Shown here in pieces: positions 52,092-60,115 of a stretch of DNA of 64,000 nucleotides. Source of the DNA: BOG-908 sp964244615. GTDB taxonomy: Bacteria > Pseudomonadota > Alphaproteobacteria > Acetobacterales > Acetobacteraceae. The stretch lies in NCBI GenBank assembly GCA_964244615.1, contig CAXTJP010000004.1, positions 1-64,000 on the forward strand, given 5' to 3'. A program made the position numbers and the translations under genes. Under the pieces are notes generated by a model. The model was not told the origin of the DNA. It was given only the letters and a program-made list of their open reading frames with translations, and did not search any database. Every line of letters starts with the position of its first letter. The stretch's first letter is position 1.

Positions 52092-53227
52092 GGGCCCGGG
52101 ACGCGGCCGGCGTTAAAGCAGCAGCCACGCCAAAGCACATCGCCTGGGTGTTCCCGGGATTCGGCGTCGGTGGCGCCCAGGTACGCTTTGCTTCCCTCGC
52201 CAACCGCATGGGCGGCGCCTGCCGACACAGCATCGTCTCGCTCAACGGCGACATCGCCTGCCGCGAAAGACTCGACCTGTCGCTGGACGTGGCGTTCCCG
52301 CCATCCGGCCACGCCCCGCGCCGCATGGTCGGCGCCATACGCCACGCGCGCCGCTTCCTGCGCGACGCGTCACCCGACCTCGTGGTGACCAGCAACTGGG
52401 GCGCGATCGAGTGGGCGGGCGGCGCGCGACTGGCCGGGATCGCGCACCTGCACACCGAGGACGGTTTCGGCCCCGAAGAACGCACGCGCCAGATCCCCCG
52501 TCGTGCGCTCACGCGCCGCATCGTCCTGCGCGGCAGCACGGTGGTGCTGCCCTCGCAGACGCTGCACGCCATCGCCACCGGCATCTGGCGCCTGAAGCCG
52601 CGTACCCTGCACGTCATCCCCAACGGGATCGACCCGCACCGCTTCTCCGCCGCCGAACCCATGCCCCTGAAGCCTGGCGAGGGTCCGGTCATCGGAACCA
52701 TCGCCGCCTTGCGGCCGGAGAAGAACATCGCACGCCTGCTGCACGCCTTCGCCGCCCTCCGCGCACAGCGCCCGGCGCGGTTGCTGATCGTGGGCGACGG
52801 GCCGGAACGCGCCGGGCTGGAAGCCTTGGCCGAGACGCTCGGCATCGCCGCCGACATCCAGTTCGCCGGCCACACCACACGCTCCGAGCGCTGGCTGGCG
52901 AGCATGGACGTCTTCGCGCTGTCCTCGGACACCGAGCAGATGCCGATCTCCCTGCTCGAAGCCATGGCGTCCGGCCTGCCCGCAATCTGCACCGACGTGG
53001 GCGACGTGCGCCTGATGCTGCCGCCGGCGAGCGCCGCCCAGATCGTGAAGCCGGACGCCGCCGCCCTGGCCGCCGCGCTGACCGCCCTGCTCGACGGTGA
53101 TCCGGCGTCTGCCGGCGCTGCCAACCGGGAACGGGCAATCCACCATTACGACCAGAAGACGATGTTCAAGAGCTGGGCGGCACTTCTAGGCATTGCGCCT
53201 GACAATTTGGAGGAAAAGTCCTTTTGA
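52088..53227 (+). CDS. Glycosyltransferase family 4 protein
   Basis: This 379-residue GT-B enzyme carries HIAWVFPGFGVGGAQVRFA at the N-terminus (GGAQ motif), AHLHTEDGFGPEE, IPNGIDPHRF, IGTIAALRPEKNIARLL and SSDTEQMPISLLEAMASGLP in the donor domain. It overlaps the amidotransferase gene by 4 bp. The C-terminus EEKSF* is read from the edge of hairpin repeat R7, so the last residues are probably not part of the fold. Confidence 0.9.
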   Translation: MRARDAAGVKAAATPKHIAWVFPGFGVGGAQVRFASLANRMGGACRHSIVSLNGDIACRERLDLSLDVAFPPSGHAPRRMVGAIRHARRFLRDASPDLVVTSNWGAIEWAGGARLAGIAHLHTEDGFGPEERTRQIPRRALTRRIVLRGSTVVLPSQTLHAIATGIWRLKPRTLHVIPNGIDPHRFSAAEPMPLKPGEGPVIGTIAALRPEKNIARLLHAFAALRAQRPARLLIVGDGPERAGLEALAETLGIAADIQFAGHTTRSERWLASMDVFALSSDTEQMPISLLEAMASGLPAICTDVGDVRLMLPPASAAQIVKPDAAALAAALTALLDGDPASAGAANRERAIHHYDQKTMFKSWAALLGIAPDNLEEKSF

Positions 53228-53245
53228 AAAAAGCAGGCAATTTGG
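53216..53245 (+). repeat. Dispersed A/T hairpin repeat, copy R7 (degenerate)
   Basis: CCTTTTGAAAAAAGCAGGC resembles the stem of the family with a truncated left arm. It contains the TTT TGA that ends the GT4 gene. Confidence 0.5.
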
Positions 53246-53328
53246 TTGTGCCGTCGTGGAGAGTAACGGTGACGGGTGCTGCGACCGAACGAGGCTGACG
53301 TTTGGCACCGCCTCACGAAATGCTCGGT

Positions 53329-54408
53329 TCAAACTGGTCCGGACAACCGCGCCGCCATCGTGTCCCAGCGCCAGAGGTTTTCATTGGTGATGCGCGTTCC
53401 ACCAATCCAGCGACGAATTGGATTGTGGTCTGACCAATCTTCGGTTTGAGCGACGAGGCGGTGCCCGAGATCCGTCAACTGAACCGGAGTTTCGGAGAAC
53501 CGCTGTTGGCGGGCCGGATCCAGATCCATGTCCAGTGTGAAGTGAGGCTCGGTGATGCCGGCAAGCGCCGGCACCGGGGCGTTCGCCAAATTACAGATGG
53601 CTTCACCAACTTCAAAATATGACAGGGGCACGTGCTCACCCGTCTCCGTGAGCCGCCGCATCAAGTGGATCGGCCCACGATCAGCCTTCGGCAAGGTACG
53701 GCAAGACACGTCTTTCCCGAGGCGTTCGGCATCGAACCACCAGGGTTGCTTCTCCGTAAGCGCCAGGATGCGGCGTTCCGTAGCGCCCAAACCTGTGCCA
53801 TCGGGCAACTCGCGCAGCATGCGATCAACAGCGTGGTGGAGCCCAGGCAAACGACCAAGATCCGGCTCGTTGCGTAAGTCAGCCCAAGGTTGCGGAGTGG
53901 AGGCACCGAACGCGGACCAGGCACGGTGCGCAAGCGTGAGATCGGCGGCCTCGATCCGGTGGGGTGGCAGGGCCCAGTCCCCTGCACGCCGTCGCCCAAG
54001 CGGACTGTCGGATTGCTTCAGCCATAGACGGGGCGCGATCTTTGGTCGGCCTCCGAGCCAATCCAGCAACTGCACCATGATCAGCTGGGCATTCGGATCG
54101 GGGTCGATCCACAACTCGATCCGATCGTATGCTTCGCACACCTCCGGCAGGCGGCTCCAAATCCGCTTGTACCCGGGCTTTGTACCGTCGAGATCCTCCA
54201 CGTCGAACCACCAGGCTTCGTGGAACAGGCCTTCGCTTTCGTACAGCGCCTGTCGTCGCTGGAAGAAAGTCTCGGGCGCGCCATCGACCGGTACAGGGCC
54301 GGTGACAAGACGGTGGATGAACGTCAGGATGCGATCGGCCCGCTTTTCCTGCTTGAGATGGCCGGCCCCTGAGTCGCAGGTCACCAGGATCAACGTCGCC
54401 ATCGTCAT
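53329..54408 (-). CDS. DUF1835-type hypothetical protein
   Basis: This cytoplasmic protein of 359 residues has the layout of DUF1835/DUF3658-like proteins: LILVTCDSGAGHLKQ, RIELWIDPDPNAQLIMVQLLDWL, LTLAHRAWSAFGAS and GLGATERRILALTE in order. The function of the family is not known. Base composition is clearly lower in GC than that of the flanking glycosyltransferases, and it breaks the EPS gene series, so it may be a later insertion. The 208 bp upstream (54409-54617) hold nothing I can recognise. Confidence 0.78.
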   Translation of the reverse strand: MTMATLILVTCDSGAGHLKQEKRADRILTFIHRLVTGPVPVDGAPETFFQRRQALYESEGLFHEAWWFDVEDLDGTKPGYKRIWSRLPEVCEAYDRIELWIDPDPNAQLIMVQLLDWLGGRPKIAPRLWLKQSDSPLGRRRAGDWALPPHRIEAADLTLAHRAWSAFGASTPQPWADLRNEPDLGRLPGLHHAVDRMLRELPDGTGLGATERRILALTEKQPWWFDAERLGKDVSCRTLPKADRGPIHLMRRLTETGEHVPLSYFEVGEAICNLANAPVPALAGITEPHFTLDMDLDPARQQRFSETPVQLTDLGHRLVAQTEDWSDHNPIRRWIGGTRITNENLWRWDTMAARLSGPV

Positions 54409-54617
54409 CCGCCTCGATGTCCGGGAACAACGTTAGGCCGCAGTGCCTGATCGCTCAAGTTTGTGTCCAGCTCGCCGGTGCGCGTGTTCGGATGCCGTCG
54501 ACCGTCCGGTTCAGGGTATCTTGTATCCACGCGAGACACTCGGTTTGTCGATCGATCCGATCACCTGGCACGATCCATACACACTCAACGAGAAGAGTAT
54601 GCGGCAGAAGGCCCAGC

Positions 54618-55835
54618 CTACCCCAAAGCCCGCTCGATCAGCGCCTCGTAAGCCCGGATGTACTCGTCCATTCCAAGGTTCGCCTCCGCCCAGGCCCGCG
54701 CCGCCGCCCGCAGCCGCCGCGCTAGCCGCGTGTCCTCGAGCATCTCCAGCACCCGGTCGGCAACGACGTCGGGCTGCAGGAACGGCGCCAGCAACCCCGT
54801 CACCCCATGCTCGACGAACTCGCGCACCGGTGCGGTGTCACTGGCGACGATGGCGCAACCGGCCGACATCGCCTCACGCAACGACCAGGACGCGACGAAC
54901 GGGTAGGTCAGGTAGACGTGCACGTCGGAGCGTTGCAGCAGCTTGACGTAGGTTTCGTACTGCACCCGACCGGCGAAGTGGACGCGCGAGAGGTCGAGCT
55001 TGCCGGCAAGCTCGATCTGCATGTGCTCGCGCCAGGTGCCCTGCGCGGGGCGGGCGCCGTAGCTGACGCCGTCGCCGCCCACCAGGATGACCTGCGCATC
55101 GGGGCGCGCGGCCAGCACCTTGGGCAGCGAGCGCATCATCACGTGAAAGCCGCGATACGGCTCGAGGTCGCGCACTACGTAGGTGATCAGCTTGTCCGAC
55201 GGCCGGATTTTGTAGCCGCCGAGCGTCACGACCCGCCGCCGCAACTCGGGGTCGGGCCGGCAAACATCCAGGTTCACGCCCTCCGGCAGCACGCTGATGT
55301 TGCCCCGCGCCCACAGCGGATAGGTGCTGAGCTGGAACGTCGTCGGCGTCTGCCCGAGGCCCGGGTTGGCAAGCGCCATCATGTTCACCGCGTTCTTGCC
55401 GCGGATGCGCGCTGCCATGTCGGGCAGCGGCGGAAATTCCGGATCGAAGCCCACGTCGTAGCCGTCCAGGTTGTAAAAAAATTCGTGGTAGCCGAGCAGC
55501 GGCACGCCGGGCCAGACGTCGTTGACGTGCAGCATCTCGCCCCAGCCGTGGTGGCCGATGATGATGTCCGGCGTGAAGCCCAGCGAGTTGAGGCTGCGCG
55601 CGGCACCGGTGACGATGTCTGCCCGCAGCATCGCCAGTTCCAGCTCGCGCGCGTAGGGGTGCCACTCGGCCATCGCCGCCCGTGGCACCGCACGCACCAG
55701 CTTGCGGACGCCGGGGATCTGGCCGCGCTGTGCCTCGGTGATGAACAGCAGCTCGTGCCGGTTCTGCGCCGCCAGGTGACGCAGCAGGTGCAGGAACTGC
55801 GCCGGGAAGTTCTGGTGGATGAACAGGTATTTCAA
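54618..55835 (-). CDS. Glycosyltransferase family 4 protein
   Basis: This GT-B enzyme of 405 residues begins KYLFIHQNFPAQFLHLLRHL. It then has IIIGHHGWGEMLHVNDVWP, GYHEFFYNLDGYDVGFD, LPEGVNLDVCRPD, TYVVRDLEPYRGFHVMMRSL and SWSLREAMSAGCAIVASD. The frame has no ATG or GTG before the conserved start, so TTG 55835 is used. It follows the ChW-like gene by 64 bp. Acceptor unknown; the type is common in alphaproteobacterial surface-polysaccharide loci. Confidence 0.87.
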   Translation of the reverse strand: MKYLFIHQNFPAQFLHLLRHLAAQNRHELLFITEAQRGQIPGVRKLVRAVPRAAMAEWHPYARELELAMLRADIVTGAARSLNSLGFTPDIIIGHHGWGEMLHVNDVWPGVPLLGYHEFFYNLDGYDVGFDPEFPPLPDMAARIRGKNAVNMMALANPGLGQTPTTFQLSTYPLWARGNISVLPEGVNLDVCRPDPELRRRVVTLGGYKIRPSDKLITYVVRDLEPYRGFHVMMRSLPKVLAARPDAQVILVGGDGVSYGARPAQGTWREHMQIELAGKLDLSRVHFAGRVQYETYVKLLQRSDVHVYLTYPFVASWSLREAMSAGCAIVASDTAPVREFVEHGVTGLLAPFLQPDVVADRVLEMLEDTRLARRLRAAARAWAEANLGMDEYIRAYEALIERALG

Positions 55836-55899
55836 GATCGTCCGCCGACCAGGCGGCGCTCTCTCGCCCCGCGGGCAAGCCCGGCCCGAATGCCGCCGC

Positions 55900-57015
55900 T
55901 CACCGCTTGCTGCGGGGCGGCGCCTTGACCGAAGACGGCGCCTTGGCGCGCGGCGCCGGCTTGGCGGCCGGCGTTTCAACCGGGGCCTTTGCCCGCTTCG
56001 TCTTCGCGCTCTCGGCCGGGGCCGGCTCCGGCTCCGGCTGGCCACGCGCCACCACCTTGATCTCGAACGCCTCCAGCGGGGACATGCTCTCCGCCTGGCA
56101 AGGTTCGCCGTTGTCGAGCGGGCCGACCTTGGTGCCGTCCACGAAGCTGGCGCTGACCACGCAGTCGAAACGCTCGGCGGCCTCGCCCCGCAGGCGCATG
56201 CGCAGGCCCAGGATCGGCAGGCTCATGCCCCGGCTGCCGCAATACTGCCCGCCTTCCGCCCAAGGGCTGAGCCAGCCGCGCCCCAGCACCGCCTGGTACT
56301 CCACGTCGTTCGGCCCGATCTCGCTTCTCGGCGTGACCGCGAAGCCTTCGATCCAGCGCTTGCTGTCGGGCTCCCCCATCCAGGTACCGAGCCGCGCCAC
56401 CACGTCGCCGCGCCCCTGTATGTGCGCGACGATCTCGGCGCTCCCCTCCGCCTCCTCTCCGGTGGGCTGGGCCGCCGCCGCCGGCGTGTTCTGCGGCTCG
56501 GCGCCCGCCCCCGGAGCCTCCACCCGCGCCGCGGCTACGCCCACAGACTGGGCCACCTGGCTCGGCAGCACGGCCACCGGCTGCAGCCTGACGCCGGCGG
56601 GCACCGACAGCGGCGGCAGCGCCCCGCTCTCGGCCAGGCGCAGCACCTGCAGCCGCGGCGCCTCGGTCTGGCTGTTCGGCGCCTGATATATAGTGACCAG
56701 CACCTGCGCCGGCCCGCGCGTCACCCGAACCAACGCCGCCCCGTTCCAGCCGCCGAGCCAGCCATCGTCGCGAAAGCTGGTGATGGTCACCGCATCCGGC
56801 CGGAACACCGGGCCCGGCGGCAGTGAGACGCGCACGCCGGGCAGCCCGGTACCCGGATCGGGAAGCGCACTGCCGGGCGCGTTGAAGATGCAGAATAGGC
56901 CGGAATCGAGCGTCATCAGGTTGCCCGACACCTTCAACTCGGTCACGAGTCGCTGGGGCTGGCTCGCCGTGGCGCCGGCGTTCACCGCGGTCTTCTGGTC
57001 ACTCACGCTGATCAT
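55900..57015 (-). CDS. Hypothetical protein with ChW-like repeats
   Basis: This 371-residue protein has no signal peptide. Residues about 195-295 contain two ChW-like segments (AHIQGRGDVVARLGTWMGE...WIEGFAV; EYQAVLGRGWLSPWAEGGQYCGSRGMSLPILGLRMRL, given in pieces of the pattern GW..W..GG...G..G..L.I..L.M.L). The C-terminal 45 residues are a basic Lys/Ala/Pro tail (AKAPVETPAAKPAPRAKAPS). The first 150 residues are unassigned. It lies between two glycosyltransferases on the same strand and may be a cell-surface binding protein. Confidence 0.7.
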   Translation of the reverse strand: MISVSDQKTAVNAGATASQPQRLVTELKVSGNLMTLDSGLFCIFNAPGSALPDPGTGLPGVRVSLPPGPVFRPDAVTITSFRDDGWLGGWNGAALVRVTRGPAQVLVTIYQAPNSQTEAPRLQVLRLAESGALPPLSVPAGVRLQPVAVLPSQVAQSVGVAAARVEAPGAGAEPQNTPAAAAQPTGEEAEGSAEIVAHIQGRGDVVARLGTWMGEPDSKRWIEGFAVTPRSEIGPNDVEYQAVLGRGWLSPWAEGGQYCGSRGMSLPILGLRMRLRGEAAERFDCVVSASFVDGTKVGPLDNGEPCQAESMSPLEAFEIKVVARGQPEPEPAPAESAKTKRAKAPVETPAAKPAPRAKAPSSVKAPPRSKR

Positions 57016-57112
57016 CCAACTCTAATGAGAACAACACGCTGGGCGGTCTATCGTACGTGCCGCGCAACATAGCGGCAAGGTGTGCCAGCCGCCAATACCA
57101 CCCTGGCTTGCA

Positions 57113-60091
57113 TCACAGCGAGAGCAGCACTTCGTTCACGCGCGTGGCAGGAAGGCCGAGCGGCAACACCCAGCCCGCCCCGGACTGCCGAACCCGATCG
57201 GCCGGCGTGCCGATATCGAACACCGCCGCCGACAGACCGGCCGACCAGACGTCGCTCAGCGCGTAGCACCAGGTCTCCGGCCAGACCGAAGGCAGGAAGC
57301 CGAGCTGCGCCTCCTGCGACGCGATCAGGGACGCCGCCTCGCTGCGCCGGAACTCGCCGGTGACAAACACCCGTCCGGTCTGCAGCAGCGCCTCGTCATC
57401 GCTGGTGTAGCCGACCACCACGAATCGCAGGTGCAGGTTGCGTGCCGCCGCATCGCGTGCACAGGCGAGGAGCACTTCGAAGCCCTTCTCGAGCCCGATC
57501 GCACCCACCACCGCCACCAGCCGCTCGCCCGACGACGGACGGACAGTTGCACGGCGGAACGGCACCGCCGGCTCCCAAGGCCGGATGTGCGGAACGGCCC
57601 CCGGAACATGGCGCACGACCCGCCTGGACACGTCGGCGGACGGCACGACGACGCGCCCGGCGCGCCGGAAATCGGCAGCGCTGCGTTGGCGCAGGGCCGC
57701 CGGCGCCACCGGGTCGTCGATGCCCCTGCCCCATTGCGACAGGCAAGCCTCGCAGACGCTGGCCGGCGCCTCGCCGCAGAACCGACCCTCGCCGGTGACG
57801 AAGGACAGGCGCGCGCAGAACCAGCCATAATCGTGCACCCACACGTCGTAGCGCACACCGAGCGCCCCCAGCAGGTGCAGCACGCTGTGGTCATGACCGA
57901 GCAGGTGGTGCAATTCGGCAGAAACGGGGTGCCCGGAAGCCAGCAATCGGCGCAGCGCGCCGAACTCGGCCGGCATGGCATAGCTGAGGTTTGGATAGCT
58001 GTCCTGGCCGTCACCCACGGTGCACAGCCCGTCCTTGGCCTGCAGCACGATCGGGCTCAGCCCACGGTCGCGCAGCGTCTGCATCCGCTCGCCGACGATG
58101 CGCGTGGTGCCGCCGCCGCCGCCATGCGTGACCAGCAGCACGCTGCCGCCGCCGGCCTGCGCCTCTGGCCTGGCGCGCCAGCGTTCCACGTCCAGCCGCC
58201 GCCGCGCCGGAAACAGCGGGTCGTGCTCGATGAAAGCGGCGACCCTGGCCGCGTATTCCGGGTGCCGTCGGTCGAGCAGAGCGAGGTTGCGGACCAGCAG
58301 GTCACGCCCCGCCCCGCCGAACGACACGCCGCCCCGATGCGACACGAACACGCCGGGGACAGCCACGTGACGATAGCCCAAGCCCCGCGCACGCTCGCAG
58401 AAATCGTTCTCCTCGCCGTAGCCCTGGGCGAACAGCGCCTCCTCGAACGGGCCGGTGGCGTCCAGGCAATCGCGCCGGATGAACATGCAGAAGCCGTGCG
58501 CCGTTGGCACATCCACCAGCAGGCCCGCATTGGCGCGCGCCGCGAGCGCCGCCCACCGGCCTGTGTCCAGCGCGTCCGGGGCCGGGTTGCTGCCGGCCGG
58601 GTCTGGCGTGCTGAAGATGCTGGCCTGGTTGGATAGCGGCGTCGCGGTGCCGATATCGGGCGCGCTGCAGGCTGCCGCACGCAACACCTCAAGCCAGCCG
58701 GGTGCGACCAGCGTGTCGCTGTTCAGCAGCACCACGTGCCGGCCTGACGCAAACCGTATGCCGGCGTTCACCGCCGCGGGGAACCCACCGGCGACGGGCT
58801 TCGAAGCAGCCGGCCGGACCAGCACGATGGCACCGGAGGCCGCCAGCAAGTCCAGCGCGGCGACGAGGTCCGCGTCGGGCGAGGAATCGTCGACCACCAC
58901 GATACGGTGCGGAGCCGAGACCGTGTGCATCACCGAATCCAGGCAATCCAGCGTAGTCTGCAGTCCGCGATAGACGGGTATCACCACGTCCACGGCCAAG
59001 TCGGGTTCGGCGAGGTGGACCACCGGGCCGGCAGACGGCGTCGGCGATGCGACGGTATGCGGCAACGGGCTGCCCAGCAGATGGCGGCCATCGCTGCCGA
59101 ACACGTGCACGGTCGATTGGTCCGGCACCGGCAGGCTGAAGCCGCGCAGCCGCGCCAGCGGCCGGGTACCCTCCACCGGCAGCAACGTGCGCGCGACCAC
59201 GGCGATCGTCTGATCGGCATGACCGGCGCCGGCGTGCACCACGACGGCAAGCTCCGGGTCCGTGCCCGGCGATGCGGGGCACCACGCCCAGCCGCTGACA
59301 ACGCCCTCATAGCGCGCGACAAAGCCCTCCACGCGACGCATTTCGTCCAGTCGCAGCGGGCTGCCCAGCAGATGGCGCCCGCCCGCGGTGACGGCCAGGC
59401 GATGCGCCTGGCGCCATAAGACCGGCAAAACCCGGTGGCTGTCTGCATCCGGCTCGACGACGATCGGCTGATCGTCGAGGGCGAGTTCGAGCGGTAGGCC
59501 CGAGGCTTCGGCCAGCAGCACACCGTCCCGTACGCCGCACCAACCTGTCAGCCCCGCCTCGCGCATTGTCCTGTCCGCCACGGACGCCAGAGCCGGCTCG
59601 ATCGCGTGACCCGACAGCGCACGCTGTGCAGCTTGCTGCGCCTCGGCGAGCTGCCCGATCTGCAAGCTGGCAGCGGCCAGGCCGGTCCAGCACTCCCGCA
59701 CATCGTGGGCCTCGGCCATGTCGCGGAACAGCGTTGCGGCCCCGGCCGCGTCGCCGGTGTCAAGGCGGAGGCAGGCCAGCGCGAAACACAGATTCTGGTC
59801 TGACGGCGCCATTCGGTGAGCGCGCCCAAGCCAAGCCAGAGCAGCCCTGAGGTCGCCGGCTGCGGCCAGCGTCTCGCCCTTGTCCCAGGCCGCCCGCGCC
59901 CGAGCGCGGGCGGCGTCCAGGTCGAGCACCGGCTTGTCCTGCATAGGACGTGGGGTCGCTGGCGCATCCCGACGGAAGCCCGAAGGCAGATGGCGGGAGA
60001 TGGCGGCGCGTGTCGCCTCCGCGCCGCCCGGGGCGGGGCGGGATTCTGCTGCCAGCCCGCCGATCTCGATGGTGTCGACGGCGCCTGCCAT
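57113..60091 (-). CDS. Giant glycosyltransferase: TPR-like, GW modules, GT2 and GT4 domains
   Basis: The product has about 992 residues. In order: a TPR-like helical region (about 65-165), two GW-type modules ending in GGRHLLGSPL and DGRHLLGSPL (about 180-245 and 255-343; the second contains GVVSGWAWCPASPGTDPE), a GT2 domain (VDVVIPVYRGLQTTLDCL; VVVDDSSPD; LLNSDTLVAPGW), and a C-terminal GT4 half (HHLLGHDHSVLHLLG; AVVGAIGLEKGFEVLLAC; LPSVWPETWCYALSD). Two sugar transfers by one protein are likely. The start is uncertain: TTG 60112, ATG 60091 or ATG 59944, none with a good ribosome site. Confidence 0.85.
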   Translation of the reverse strand: MAGAVDTIEIGGLAAESRPAPGGAEATRAAISRHLPSGFRRDAPATPRPMQDKPVLDLDAARARARAAWDKGETLAAAGDLRAALAWLGRAHRMAPSDQNLCFALACLRLDTGDAAGAATLFRDMAEAHDVRECWTGLAAASLQIGQLAEAQQAAQRALSGHAIEPALASVADRTMREAGLTGWCGVRDGVLLAEASGLPLELALDDQPIVVEPDADSHRVLPVLWRQAHRLAVTAGGRHLLGSPLRLDEMRRVEGFVARYEGVVSGWAWCPASPGTDPELAVVVHAGAGHADQTIAVVARTLLPVEGTRPLARLRGFSLPVPDQSTVHVFGSDGRHLLGSPLPHTVASPTPSAGPVVHLAEPDLAVDVVIPVYRGLQTTLDCLDSVMHTVSAPHRIVVVDDSSPDADLVAALDLLAASGAIVLVRPAASKPVAGGFPAAVNAGIRFASGRHVVLLNSDTLVAPGWLEVLRAAACSAPDIGTATPLSNQASIFSTPDPAGSNPAPDALDTGRWAALAARANAGLLVDVPTAHGFCMFIRRDCLDATGPFEEALFAQGYGEENDFCERARGLGYRHVAVPGVFVSHRGGVSFGGAGRDLLVRNLALLDRRHPEYAARVAAFIEHDPLFPARRRLDVERWRARPEAQAGGGSVLLVTHGGGGGTTRIVGERMQTLRDRGLSPIVLQAKDGLCTVGDGQDSYPNLSYAMPAEFGALRRLLASGHPVSAELHHLLGHDHSVLHLLGALGVRYDVWVHDYGWFCARLSFVTGEGRFCGEAPASVCEACLSQWGRGIDDPVAPAALRQRSAADFRRAGRVVVPSADVSRRVVRHVPGAVPHIRPWEPAVPFRRATVRPSSGERLVAVVGAIGLEKGFEVLLACARDAAARNLHLRFVVVGYTSDDEALLQTGRVFVTGEFRRSEAASLIASQEAQLGFLPSVWPETWCYALSDVWSAGLSAAVFDIGTPADRVRQSGAGWVLPLGLPATRVNEVLLSL

Positions 60092-60115
60092 AGAGCCCGG
60101 ACGGCTCGGCAATCG

